Counted from the first letter of the stretch, positions 21,191 through 33,360 are shown. The stretch: 57,025 bases of DNA from Amanita rubescens (GCA_015039365.1 WION01000333.1:1-57025), one strand, 5' to 3'. Notes: generated by a model not told the origin, from the sequence alone. Numbers and translations: made by a program.

Positions 21191-23095
21191 TCAAGGAGAT
21201 TGACAATTAGGGATCGTAATCGCCTTCAGCGTCCGACTGTGCCAAGATTAGATATCAGAGAATTGAGTTATAAACGCTTGTCGACTCACTCGGAGTTAAA
21301 CAGCCCCCACCATCCCTGTAACGTGAGCGTGATATCAATCAAGTTGGTAGAAATTTATCAAGATGACGAACCTCGACACCTCCGAATTGCTGGTCCTGAA
21401 AACGACAAGTAAGTATGCCGAAAGCAACATAATTGGTCGGAAGCTCACCTTCCATATTTCGTCAAAGAGCTGAATTACCATAAGTTAAATTCAAAGAGGC
21501 TCGACACGGTGTGACTTACTTCAAAGTAGAAGTACTCAACTCCTGCTTGGTTTGCTTGACAGATAAATGTGTCAAGGAATTTCTGCCGTGAGGTCCTTAA
21601 TACTCCGTACCATAACATAGAAAATATACATACCTGAAGATTTTCCACTGAAGCTTCTGATGGACCGTCGGTCGCAGTCGCTGGGTTAGAGGATTTCTAC
21701 AAGAATTCAGGCTTGGGTGATGTGCCTCAAACGAGGAATCAAATTTACCGTTGGCCAACCTAGCCAACGGACCTGAGCAAAAGGAGATGCCAAGTCCGAA
21801 CTACGACTCACCGGTCTCTGCAATGGACATCTGTGGCTTGTTAGGAAGCTGATTGGCCTGATCCACGTTTGTATTTTGGAAGAATGTCAGGGTCCATTGC
21901 CCCGCGTCGTCTATTGCTACGCCCCCAAACCATGGATGCACGTTAGCCATCTGTTATCCCAGTTATTGGATCCTAGAATGTGATATTGAAATGCGGTACA
22001 TACGCCGTAATCTATCGCGGCCAAAACTTTGTTATTGAAGTAGGCACCAGCATCAGCGTTGCCGATGGGAATCTTCAGATTCATGCCTTGTATCATGGTG
22101 CGCGTGTCCTCGATGTTAGGTACAAGTAGCGCTGCACCTTGATCGCCGACGGGACCATTTGCAGGGCCGCCACCATTCTGAAGGACATAACTAAGAAACG
22201 AGATTAGCTACTGATCAGCCGTCGTCAGCAAGCGCCTACTTGAGGATATATTCATTGCCGACGGTTATTCCAGAAATCCGATCTGCGCCATAGGTCTGGA
22301 GAATATTCTGTATTTCTGCCTTTTGCCGGTCGTAAGCAGCGTCGTTGTCATTTGGAAGGTTGTAATTGCCCAAGTAGACCTGCATATCAACTTTTGTTTG
22401 CCGGATGGCTTCAAGCTGGTGATAGACATGAGGTTGACGAAGGTACAACACTTTGAGTTGATACGTACAACCAATGCTGATTGGTTACAATCTGTACCAT
22501 AAAGTCGAACACGCTGAAAAGCGTCAATCGAAAGAAAAGTCTTACATACTTAACACCCACCTTTGTCAATTGTGACATTAGCTAAGCTCAGTTAATAACA
22601 CGCTGTGGGAGGACAAAGTAACATTTACCTGGATGTCCTTGATTACCGCATCTATACGAAGCCCTGAGCGAAAGCTTGTCGGAAATCAAAGTTACTCACC
22701 TAAAGTGCTGCCACAATTGGGAAGCTGGGAGCCGACGGGAGCATATGCCATTCCATAGAATGACTGATGAAGGTTCGGGTCTTTAGGGAAGTCACTAGGA
22801 TCTGGGCCGGATGTCGTGGGCGGTTTACTGTCTCCATTACTCGAAGAGCCGCTTGAACCGCTCACAGCGGCATCATTCTGAGCATTCCGAGTCTTTTTCT
22901 TGGAGAGAGGAATGCCAACAGCAACTCCGATAATTGCACCAATGATCAAAATGGCGATGAACGTGCTGAGTACCTTTATTTCGCCATTAGGTGACCAAGA
23001 GCATGCAGACAGGCTGGAGGCATACCACGCATTTCTTCCGCTTGGAAGCGATACTAGGCTTATCGTACGTGTCGTATGGACTCATTACTCGATCG
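21191..23095 (-). CDS. Membrane-anchored GH17 beta-1,3-glucanase/glucosyltransferase
   Basis: The ATG at 23095 begins a short cytosolic tail (MSPYDTYDKPSIASKRKKC). An intron follows (GTATGC...AAAG), then the membrane helix VLSTFIAILIIGAIIGVAVG, a Ser/Gly-rich stalk and the catalytic domain. The domain opens FYGMAYAPVG and continues with RVRLYGTDCNQ, the acid/base Glu in ISGITVGNEYILK, ADAGAYFNNK, ANVHPWFGG, and the nucleophile motif MSIAETGWPT, in which the GH17 signature is complete across an intron. The C-terminus reads DQQFGGVE, GWWGLFNSDRTLK and ends at 21191. At least ten short introns are needed, and all junctions checked keep the frame. The layout resembles fungal Scw11/BtgC-type type II membrane proteins that remodel cell-wall beta-1,3-glucan. 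The first exon might extend further upstream. Nothing suggests inactivation. Confidence 0.85.
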
Positions 23096-23485
23096 GAAAT
23101 GGAGTCAGAAAAGGTAGAGTCGTTCAAAGAGATCGCAGAGGATGTGAGCAAGGTATGGGGAAGATAGAGTCCGCGGCAAAATGATGGGGTTAACGAAGGA
23201 CAAACGGGCGCGAGAGAAGTAAAGTTGGGAAACCTGGAAATGGCACGGACTGCTCTGAAGCAGGTTTAAAAGAGGCGCCCGTCCTGGGCGCAGACATGTC
23301 GCCCCAAGGCTTAGACGGTCATAGACCGTGTCTTCGTCAAGTGCGACAACGAGACGTTCTAGCTTCACCCTATCTGTTCCATGCTTCTTTAGACAAAAGT
23401 TTGTGATCTGCAGCGACAATTATCTCAGTTAAGAAACACTTTATATTGAATGGTTTATTTTTGGAAACTGACAGACAGGGGTTCG
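23096..23485. other. Intergenic, promoter side of the GH17 gene
   Basis: It lies between the GH17 start (minus) and the 3' end of the next minus-strand gene. A minus frame at 23105-23419 is open but shows no motif; it may be part of the GH17 5' untranslated region. Confidence 0.35.
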
Positions 23486-24858
23486 TTACCTAACAGCGAT
23501 GTAAAGGCCTTCAATGGCTACATTCGCCTGCCAAGCGCCTAGTTTCCGGACAGCTCTAAGTACAGCGGGAGCGGGGAGGATGAGAACAAAAGAAGGTGGC
23601 ACAAAAATGAGTAAACAGAGGGATAGAATAATGGTGATGCTCGATTTAACGACAATGAAGTAGAATAGAGCTTGGTAGGTCGTTGGATCAGTAAACTAGA
23701 GGTAAATAACTTAGCCATTGAGGACACAGAGATCAAGAGGCATACCATAGAATACGTATTTTTATAAAATGATGCTTCTGGAACAGCTGTAAGACCCGAT
23801 TCCAGTTCGGTGGGTGTTGGTGGCCTGCTACGAGTAAAGATAGGCCGTGGAGGGTATGGTGGTGGATATGCTAATGGAGAGTGAAAACTCGATTGTAGGG
23901 CCAACTGAAAGACATGCTTTAATACGATAGCAGAGATGAAATACGATGAACCTGCCTCTCCACGTGCGAACGCGCGAGCGCCTAGCAAATCAAGGAAGCA
24001 TAGAACAGCACCCAGAGGAAGCGCCATGAGCAACGTCGTACCCGCCTGTAACGCAGATCGATCCGAGGTCTCAGAATGTATGCCCTAACTTACGACTGTG
24101 AAGATAAACAGATACAGCCATGCGGCCAACGCGTATGGAAAGTTCAAAACGAGTAGATGGAACAAAGGTTTGTAGTACGCAGAGCGAACCAGAGGCCGAA
24201 AATACCATTTCCATGCCGCAAGTGTAAAAATGCCACGGTTTCGACGTCTTTCGAAGTGCCTGCGGTATCTGCCTCGTGTGCTCCGGTGTGGCACCATGAA
24301 TGGTTTCCCAATCGCAACCAGTAGCCACTTCTGATTACATCTCTCGCCGAATCCAGAAGTTGAGTTCGCTCGCCTCCCGACTGGAAGTCATTTGTTCTCG
24401 CCTCTCCGGGAGTGTCTTCGTCTTCGTCGCCCGTCGCTTGGAATAGAGATAACAGAGTTTGGGTAAGAGAGGGCGCAGAAGAAGCTACGCTTGGCATGTG
24501 ATATCGATTGGCGCCTTCTTCTAGACAGATGGGAGTGTCCTAGAGAGGGTGAATATGGTGGAATTAGTGCGACAGGGCCCGGGGAAAGATTGTCGCGTCG
24601 GATATCGTCCACGTCGGAACTCTAGCAATAGGTCCCGTCAGCATTATGATGAGAAAGCCAAGCCCAAGAGTGTATTACTTGACCAGATCCATGACCGAGC
24701 ACCACTTGGATTCTGTGCGCGTGGCTTTGACGATTTGAACGTGTCCCTGATAGATGAGAGCTTCGTTCCTGCGATGGGTACGGTGGTGGTGGATCGTGTA
24801 CATTCAGAACACAGTTTTCTGTGCCCGATCCTGGTGAGGGCTGGGTATCGACGGCCAT
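23486..24858 (-). CDS. Conserved basidiomycete multi-pass membrane protein, function unknown
   Basis: The protein opens at 24858 (MAVDTQPSPGSG) with a disordered PPPPYPSQERS region. An intron follows (GTAATA...GCTAG), then SSDVDDIRRDNLSP and VASSAPSLTQTLLSLFQ. The membrane part reads WYFRPLVRSAYYKPLFHLLV, NFPYALAAWLYLFIFTV, then after an intron AGTTLLMALPLGAVLCFLDL and GARAFARGE. Next come FHSPLAYPPPYPPRPIFTRS and SFYKNTYSM, then after an intron FTDPTTYQALFYFIVVKSSI, a last helix pair, and AVLRAVRKLGAWQANVAIEG before the stop at 23486-23488. I recall this pattern from many agaricomycete hypothetical proteins, some labelled as putative sensors; no activity is established. Frame changes near 24495 and about 24300-24330 are not explained by introns and look like indels. 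Confidence 0.65.
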
Positions 24859-25361
24859 GTGGGTTGTCACTCCGACGTCCGCGTTCTTCCGAGAATGTGA
24901 ATTGATTACTAAGCTGCTGGCTGATCGAGTGACGTCACACGTAGTGTTCTCCTCGAGCTCGTACTTATGGACTTATTGAAAACCAGTTCTATGGGAACTG
25001 TCGTCTTCTCAATCCCGTACTACGCGGTGGTGCCAGTCTTCGGCAACAAGTGCGCTGGTCTATGTACCCGCCAATCATATGTTCAAACACTAAAAAAAAA
25101 CGTGCGTCTCGTAGAGTATATGGGGATGATAGCAAAAGCAGCGAGGAAGAACGGTGTTACATCCCCCTGGTAAAAATTTCAGCACCCACTCAGAAGGTCA
25201 CGCTACTGCCATAAATCTCATCGAGATCAAAACACATGTTGGATCCGTAACTTGCGGTGAACGGAATAGCAAGTTCCCCGCAGTTCCCTTATTCTCATTG
25301 CCCGCACGAAAGAAAAATATAAAATGGACTCATCGTGTGTCGGGACTCGATATTCAATAGG
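24859..25361. other. Intergenic between divergent genes
   Basis: It should hold the promoters of the membrane protein (minus) and the aminotransferase (plus). A plus frame at 24967-25173 has hydrophobic text (TVVFSIPYYAVVPVFG) without family resemblance. Confidence 0.35.
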
Positions 25362-27021
25362 ATGGCACGGTCTTTGAGGAGTCCTCTCCTGTCGAATCGA
25401 GGGCAAAAGCAAGCCGAGACCGGAAAAAAATTCCAAGAGTTCGAGGAGACCGCATTAGACTCTTATCACGAAGAACATAATCCACAGGTATGGTACAGGC
25501 TTAGTTCATGTTATATCAGCTTGATGCAGTATGATAGGGAACAGTGAATCTGGTTCGGAATACTTTTCCTGCCATTCACCTGATTTAACCCGATTGCTCG
25601 TAGGGTATCTCTGAGAATACCCTTTTATACAGGGAGCTTGCCGATTATTTCGAACGTAACCTCCATCTTAAATATTCCGTGAGCGCGACTTCCTTGCTTA
25701 TTAAAGTGACCTTACCGTTCTGTTAGGATTTCACGTATTGCATCAGTCATAAAGGCAATCCACGTCTTCGCTATGCCCTGGCCGACCTTCTAAATACCCA
25801 ATTCAATCCTCACAGGCCAGTAATTCCGGACCAAATTGTGGTAGGAGCTGGGCTTGTGGCTATCTCAAGTCAGTTGATAGGCGCGCTCGCTAACCCAGGC
25901 GACAGCGTTCTTGTGGCCTCCCCGTATTATTACGGCTTCGACATGGAGTTTACTGTTCAGCACGGCATCATTCCTATCGCAGTCTCTGTTCCCCGGGCTG
26001 ACATGTTCACGCCGATGGAACTTAGCCATTTCGAAACAGCACTCGAAGAGAGTACTAAAAAAGATATTAAAATCAAGGCTGTCATTCTTTGCAATCCGCA
26101 TAACCCCCTTGGTCGTCTGTATCCCGAAAAAGCGCTCATCGAGTACTGCAAATTCTGCGAGAAGCATGATTTGCAGTTGATATGTGACGAGATTTACGCA
26201 CTTTCAGTCTTTGCCTCGCCCGATATCCCATATCCTCAGCCTTTCGTCTCAGCCTTGTCTCTCGATCTGGAATCACACGGAGTAAATCCATGCCGCGTAC
26301 ATGTCCTCTATAGTATGTCCAAGGACTTTGGCTGCAACGGATTTCGCGTCGGTGTACTCATAACCTCGCCGCACAACTCGTCGCTTATTCAAAGTATGAT
26401 CATCTCTGCTTTCTTCAGCTGCTCCGCCTCTCCAGCAACTTCTTTGTGGTCAACCTTGCTCTCGGATAAACCTTTCCTTTCATATTTCCTAAGGAAAAAC
26501 CGATTAAAATTAGAAGAAGCCTACGAATATATGACATCATGGCTTAAATTCCACAGAATACCCTATTTGCCATCTTCGGCAGGCCACTTCATTCTGGTCG
26601 ACATGCGGCCCATTTTGCTTGACACGCATCGCTACGGCACCCTTTTATCTATCAAATCCGAACAAGACATGCGCGAGCGCGAAACTGCATTTTTAATTTT
26701 TTGGCAAAATGCGGAGTCTGGTTAACACCGGGTTCTGCATGCCGCATGGATCACGGATGGTTCCGAATTACATTTTCGACCAGGCAGGACTTTGTCGATG
26801 TCGCTCTGGCTAGAATTGAGGATGCGCTTGGTTGGAGGAGGTGGCCTGGATTGGGGCAGAGGAGAACCCAAGAATTAGAGGATTGGAATTGGCTGTCCCT
26901 GTTGGGTGGACTTCGTGGTATTACTGCAAAGGTTTGCCTCAAGTTCTCTGGTGTTCGCGCCTTCAAGCTGAACGACCGCGACGCAACAATGGATCAATGT
27001 CGCATTAGGAGTTTTACGTGA
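25362..27021 (+). CDS. PLP-dependent aminotransferase, 1-aminocyclopropane-1-carboxylate-synthase-like
   Basis: The start at 25362 leads to SNRGQKQAETGKKFQEFE and DSYHEEHNPQ. Two introns (GTATGG at 25487; GTGAGC near 25680) join GISENTLLYRELADYFERN and DFTYCISHKGNPRLRYALAD, which is the ACC-synthase-like N-terminus. The core shows VVGAGLVAISSQLIGALANP, VASPYYYGFDMEF, the CNPHNPLGR motif, the CDEIYALSVF loop and the PLP-binding Lys in YSMSKDFGCNGFRVGV. The C-terminal part AKCGVWLTPGSACRMDHGWF and RITFSTRQDF includes the carboxylate-binding Arg but lies in a different frame. The break sits at 26693-26703 in TTTTTAATTTTTTGG and needs one base, so a homopolymer indel is likely. Fungal members are class I aminotransferases often annotated as ACC synthases. 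Whether ACC or ethylene precursor is made is unproven, and several act as ordinary aminotransferases or lyases. Confidence 0.82.
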
Positions 27022-27570
27022 CTTCGAAAAAAACGGGTATTTACTATGACGGCGCGGTACATGGTTCTAGATACACAATGGCTAGAAGATGGACCTGTTC
27101 TTATTATATGTGTCGTTTATGATCGAAAGGCAATTGGATTGCTGTACCGATGAGGCAGACACTTTCTTATAAAGTCGTGTGGTGCAACCGGGGCCGAATC
27201 TTGAAGAAGGAAATGCCATTAGTATCGCATGGCTTCGAATGGTCGTTCGCGGGCATCAATCATTACTAACCTTGCTCGGTGCCACTAAATGAATCCATGC
27301 AAAAGATTAGTACAGCTCGCATTACTGTATACGATACAATGCACAATGACAACAATCTGTTACAAAAACGAGTGTTACGAAGGTTATTATGATGTTCTTC
27401 TCCACAAGGAGCGGATCTAATAATGCTGGATTATGGATAGCGTTGCGAATATGAAATCAGGATCCCGATTGCAAAACAAAACAATGCGAAAGAATAAATA
27501 AATACGTGGAGAGATACAAATGAAGGAATGGGAGAAAAAAAACAGAGAGCAAGGTGATGCTAACCATTTC
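27022..27570. other. Intergenic between convergent genes
   Basis: It holds the 3' regions of the aminotransferase (plus) and adenylate cyclase (minus). AT-rich text near 27470-27545 may include polyadenylation signals for the minus gene. No coding signal is seen. Confidence 0.4.
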
Positions 27571-30500
27571 TCATTGACTCGATGACTCCAAGGCGTTCAG
27601 CAAAATCTCCAACGTCCGTTCGTTCAACCCGCCACGGCTTGCCAACGCTGCTTGCAGTCGTAATTCGAGAGAAGATTCATGGGTGGACGACTGCGGCTTA
27701 AGAATCTCAAATATCGCCGACACGGCGTTCGTGATCCTGATCGATATCGCGTCCAGTGCCACCATCAACTGCTCGTCCGTCGACTTTTCGTTCACGATGG
27801 GCAATAGGAGCATAGGTTCCACGATTAGGTACCTGTCCGCAACTTTACGCATCGCGTCCTCGTCTTCTTTTTCATCGTTCTCTCGAGCCTCCTCTTTCCC
27901 CTCAGGCTTCTTCACCTTTGCAGGCCCAACCACCTGAGACAATGATGATTTGAACAGCCGCCCCGTCGACCGTGCCTCCAACCGGAGACACAAGATACCG
28001 AGTTCGCGAACTTGCTGCCAGTCCAACTGCACCCTCGACGAAGGCGCAGGTGGCAGCGATGGCGGCGGATTCTCCTCAGCGCGTCCTTCTAAATGGCTCG
28101 GATAAATCAGGGTGAGGAGTTCCGGCACCTCGAGACCCTTCAGTTTGACCTCGCCGACCTGTTTCATGAACACGCCCATCCGCCTGATGGACTCGGTTGC
28201 AGCAGCAGGTTGCCACTTTGAATACTCAGTCTCGGGCTCGGTTCCAAATACGCTAGCATTGATCTCCCGAATGACGTCTGAGCTGCACATGATGTGCCCA
28301 CCTTGAGCGATACCGTTTATCCGCGCTGAACGGTTGACGATCGGTCCAAAGTAGTCCATCCGCTGCGTATTAGGGTCACGTTCGCAAACGGGCATACCAC
28401 AGTGAATACCCATCCGCACGGAGAGTCCCCGAGCATTAAGTCGACCTTGCGAGTCATATTGCGGTCTGCCATCTTCGCACTCGAGAATTTCCAGGGGCCA
28501 CGATTCGCGTAGTAGTTGGTCCTGAACGGCGAGACACCACCACACTGCAGCGAGTGTAGTCGGGAACGAGCACATGAACGCGTCGCCTTCGGTCTTGACC
28601 TCATATCCCACCGCAAAGCCGCAGCTGTCGCCTGAGTAGACTATTGTGTAACCGCATGGCGGTGGGCATACCTGGGTTGACTTCCCATAGGTGCGTCGAA
28701 TTCCGAATATCCGTGAAAACGAGCGCGAGATGGCCTGTCGGAGCAGCGACCTCCCCGTCAAGCCTGGAAATGTCGCGGTCCTGGATGCCGCCCTTGACCT
28801 TCCTCGGGATATTGAATGCTGAATCTGTCTTGGCCTCCCCGCCGAAGAGATCTTTGACGCCGATGACCATGATCATGATGCTCCCTTGCGCACCATAGCT
28901 CATCGCAAGATCTCTCAACTTTTGTGATGCAATGGTCGGATCCGGCTCCATACGCGCGATGTCAACGGCAGTTTGATAAGAGACGCAGTCCCACAGACTC
29001 CGGTTCGCAACAATGACGAATTCGTCGGTAGGAGTTAGCTCGACAACGGTAATGTCGGGACATGAGTTGATGATCGGGACGTGGTTGTAAAACCCAAACG
29101 CGCGGGAAGTTTCAACTTCCTTGTTCACCTTGCCGTCGCTCGACACCCAACCTCCCGCCGCTCTAATCCTCTGCATTTCGTCACAGTCGAATGGTACATG
29201 CTTTTTTGAGCTGAGAAGTGCGGATCCTTGTCTCGACACGACTGCCAGCATGTCGCCCACATTGGCAACGTACAGCGTCTTGCCTACAAAGTACAACACA
29301 ATGCCCACTGCTCCCGTTTGGAGGGACGGATGATTGGTGCTCATCGCCGAGCAAGCGCTAACGTGGGACATCCTTCGGCCCCCGTTTGCCATATGAACCG
29401 GTGCCTCATAAAGCTCCTGATTGAGTCGCAGAAATGCCCGCCTGAGCCCATCGGAAACCCCATCCTTTTGCTTATTCAGCTGATTTAGCTGAAAAACGAA
29501 GCCAGCGACGAATCGATCCCGCAAGAATTTCGCAACGTAGTTTGGATTGGCCTCCGGCAAGACTGGTTTCCCGAGCTCGGGGAGTCCGAACATTGCAAAG
29601 ACGGCCTCCCCGGGTTGACCGCGGAACTCGTGAACCATGTCGATTATGGTCAGACGGTCATTGCGTCCTAGAGCGTCCGCAATACCGTACGCCATTCCGT
29701 TGACGATGGAGCTTGACGTTCGTACCCTGCGGTCTTCGTTCTCGTCTGGAATGTCCATCCACATATTACCGGTCGTTGTCATTGTGACATCCATCAAACC
29801 AAGCACGCGTAGATGACCAAGTTCTGTAAAGCCAGAGAGAGAAGAAAGACGGAGCGTGGCGAGATCCCGAGCATAGCGACCACTGGCAGCAGTCTTGAGA
29901 GCTGCATCGGACTTGATCTGAAGCCGCTTGTTACCGGACAGGTTGAGGTACCTGAGGTTCTTATTGAAGTTCCTTAAAATGGCTTCAATTCTGTTCGGCA
30001 TAAGCAAGTGTACGCGCAACATACCAATTCCAATCAAACTCCCAGTTTGTGATGTTGTACTTGAGTAGATTGCTGCCGACATCAAGTACCATCAGGCTCT
30101 TGACTTTGCCAAGTTCCTGCGGAAGAGTTTGGAGTTTGTTGCCGTTCAGATACAGCCGCTTCAGGTGTTGAAGCTTCGGAAGATCCTCAGCCGGTAAACT
30201 TGTAAGCTTGTTGCCACTCAAGTATAGCTCCTCGAGGAGGTTAAGATTTGTGAAAAAGTTTGAAGGCATATCCTGGAACTCGTTGAATGACAGATTTAGA
30301 ATTCTGAGCTCCTTGAATATCATGAAAACATGAAGGACTTCGTCAATCAGGTGGTTCTCGCCGAGGTAAAGACGCCTGAGCGAGTGGGCGAGAGGAGGGA
30401 GGACCGGAACAGATGTGAGTGATACGACTGATCCCTTGCGAGAATAGCGACCGTCGTCGTCAACTTCACTATCGCGGCGAACGTCCGGTGGATCGTGCCA

Positions 30501-33215
30501 GTTGCCTAACAAGTTGGATGTCAGGTTCAACGTCTCCAGCCTTGCACAGTTCCATATTGACACGGGAAGGTCGGTTAGACTGTTGTTGTGGGCATCTAGC
30601 TCTCTGAGGTTGTCCAGCTGACCAATACTCTCCGGGAGCGCGGTCAGTTTGTTGTCGGAACAAATCAAATGGGTGAGATGGCGCAATTCGCAAAGGGATT
30701 CTGGGAGTGATGTGAATGTGTTGTGGTTGATGTACAGACTCTGTAGTGAAACAAGACTACCAAGCGTAGTATCGTCAATAGACGATAACTTGGCGTGGGA
30801 TATATTAAGTTCAGCGAGGTCGCGGGGAGAATGTAAAGAAGGCTGGAAAGAGATATGGGTAATGTCGTTGTGTGAAACGTCCAATGTTTTGAGGCGCGGA
30901 CCAAGAGAGAGTTTAAGGGAGGAAACACAGTTGTACGCTGCTCGGAGCGACGTCAGCGAAGGTAATTCACAAGCGACGCCTACATCAACTATCTGGTTTC
31001 GTTCGCAGTCCAGGGTTACGAGGCGTTTCAGCTCTGCAAGGGAGGGAGGTAGGCGAGGTATCCGATTGCCAGTGAGCTTGAGCTCGATCAGGGACCGGAG
31101 GCGACATATCTCGTTTGGTAACTCATCCAAGTAGTTGAACGAGAGGTCAAGCTGGATAAGGTTCTCCATCTCAAGCAGAACTTGGGGGAGTTTTCTCAGC
31201 CGATTGCTGGCGATATTCAGTTTAGTAAGATGGCGTATCCTCGGGAAGTACCACGGTAAGCTCTCTAGTCGGTTACTGTGAATATCGAGCGCTTCCAACA
31301 AAGGGATATTGTCCAAAAATGCTTCCTCGAGATCGGATATTCGGTTTGCAGATAAGTCCAGTCGCACCAGTGTGGTAGCTTGCCGTACGCTTTGAGGAAC
31401 TCGTTTCATGGACATATTAGAAAGATGCAAGTCGCGTAAGTTAGTGCAAGATTGAATAAAGTCCAGGGGTATCTCCAACATAGGGTTACATGATAACACA
31501 AGTCGGACGATTTGCTCAGCCGACTGGTGCAGTTTGACGGGTATGGTACGGAGACTTCTGTTGGTGAGGTTGACATTGTTGAGGTTGACGAAAACGAAAT
31601 CATCCTCCTGAGGCGCTAGCTAAGTACAATCATATGAAACTGGAACAATGTACTTACAGGTTGGACCAAGTCGGTGGCTCTTGTATATGAACTTGACGAG
31701 AAAGTTGATGTTCTCGTTTGTGATAGTCTGCTCGATATCGTCGGGTTCATATCCGGCTTGTTCAAGCCGCCGCCGAACGATCTCGGCGGGACGTTCGTGA
31801 TGCCCTAAAATGCGTTCTACACAAGGAATAAGCTACAACGCGAAACCACACGCATATACGTACCGCGGCTATGTTCTCTCAGGTATAACCGGTATGACTC
31901 TCGTTCCGTCGTCCCTGTGAGCTTATCCTTGAGAGCTGGTAGTAATGAGGCCACATCCATGTTACAGCCCGGTGAAACGACGTGATAGTTCCCACTTGCT
32001 CGGTAAATGCGCAACTTGAATTGTGGATCGATCTTGGCTGACGCCTTTCTGACCGACGCCTTGAACCTTCTCGTCCTGTTCAGCCTGGCTGGATCGTCAA
32101 GGACCGCCTTCTTCGGACATTCAGCTCCGTCGTCAGAGGACGAGTAATCTCCTTCCTCCTTATCCACACCGTCCCTATGTACAGCCCAGCTTTGTGGCGG
32201 CATCCACGAGGGGCCATCAGAGCCATGAAGTGACGGTCTGCGTGATGATGTGCTGTAGTTGAGAGGAGGGAGTAATGTCTTTGGAGAGACTCTGCGGAAG
32301 TCACCGGATGGAAGAATAGGCTTGCGCAGATCTGACGCGGATGGGGTAAGGAAAGGGTTACTAAACTCGGCGGAGGATATACGCGATGACGAAGGGCCAA
32401 CGATGTGTTGATGTCGAAAAGAGCTGTGGTCGGAATGTGAATGAGACTGGCTACTGGAGTCAAAGGCGCTAGTCGGGGAACCCGGCTTAAAATTTGGAAC
32501 AGTGCCGACGGCAGCGTATGTGGGATCTATTATGCCTTCCATGTTGTTTAGGTTAGTGTCCAGCTTAAATTCGTCGGGCTCTCCTTTGGGACGTTGAGGA
32601 ATTTTGGGAATTTTGGGAGTGGAAGCGACGGCGCGAAGCTTCTTGGCCAGGTTGATCTCCTTTTTCTCTTTCTTGTCCTTACCCAAGTGAACGGTCGAAT
32701 GCGAGGGGGAGAGTGTAATCCGGGAGAGAGATGCCGCCGCATGGTAGTCGGGCAGCGGAGGTACGGGCGGCGGGGGGTTTACGGGGATCTGAGTCGAGGC
32801 GACGGAATCTAGACGGATGCGAGACTTTGATGATCGACTCTTGAGACGGCTAAGGCTAAATAAGGATGACTTTGCTTTACGGGGACCAGGAGTGTCATAT
32901 GAATCGTCGAGAAATGGATCGGGTTCGAACAACGGGCGAGAAGAGGTGGTGGAAGTACTTTGACGGAGAGAAATGAAAGATAGGGAAGGCTTTGGGGAAA
33001 AGCCGAAGCGAGAAGGTTTGTGAGGCGGTGAAGGCTAGGGAGAGAAATAAATGAGTAAAGGAATGGAATGAAGAGAGAGAGAGACATACCGGGTCGTCAA
33101 TCCAAGGAGCAATGTCAAGAGTACTTGCAGATGAAGGTGGAAGAATGACGTCAGGGTGTATTGCAGCGCCATTCTCGTCGATAGCACCAGATAAATGAAC
33201 TATGGCCTCTGCCAT
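27571..33215 (-). CDS. CYR1: Adenylate cyclase, RA-LRR-PP2C-cyclase architecture
   Basis: It makes cAMP from ATP at the membrane under Ras/G-protein control and feeds PKA signalling. The start at 33215 gives MAEAIVHLSGAIDENGAAIH. An intron (about 33032-33089, GTATGT) leads to a Ser/Pro-rich N-terminal part. An RA (Ras-association) domain follows at about 31640-32060 (FKLRIYRASGNYHVVSPG), split by a GTACGT intron and followed by a very short intron near 31616-31657. About 20 leucine-rich repeats follow (for example LTALPESIGQLDNLRELDAH). Intron 29973-30024 precedes WNFNKNLRYLNLSGNKRLQI. The PP2C-like domain has VGIVLYFVGKTLYVANVGDM. The class III catalytic domain has GHLALVFTDIRNSTHLWEV, with the metal-binding Asp, and YEVKTEGDAFMCSFPTTL. 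A C-terminal regulatory part ends at 27571. Between CGG and YEVKTEGD (about 28605-28612) one G of a GGG run is surplus and shifts the frame. This is likely a sequencing indel, because text on both sides is strongly conserved. Confidence 0.93.
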
Positions 33216-33360
33216 GGTGGATACGAGGGTAGTTGTTGGTCCAGCCAGCAGTGGCGGACGCAGCGGTCATGATCCATAAATTGCCATATTGAATCCCACG
33301 CTTTTCCAAAGTTGCTCCCTTTGGAAATATTACAACAAAGAATACACGCATATCTAACCA
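33216..33360 (-). promoter_or_regulatory. Very short gap between NOG1 and adenylate cyclase
   Basis: The 145 bp contain the NOG1 3' end and the adenylate cyclase 5' untranslated region and core promoter. Overlap of transcripts, or a cyclase promoter inside the NOG1 3' exons, is expected. I see no clear TATA box. Confidence 0.35.

Noticed and set aside
25362..27021. A secondary-metabolite or ethylene gene cluster around the ACC-synthase-like gene
   Set aside because: Neighbours are a membrane protein of unknown role, adenylate cyclase and a GH17 enzyme. No ACC oxidase, P450, synthase or pathway regulator is present.
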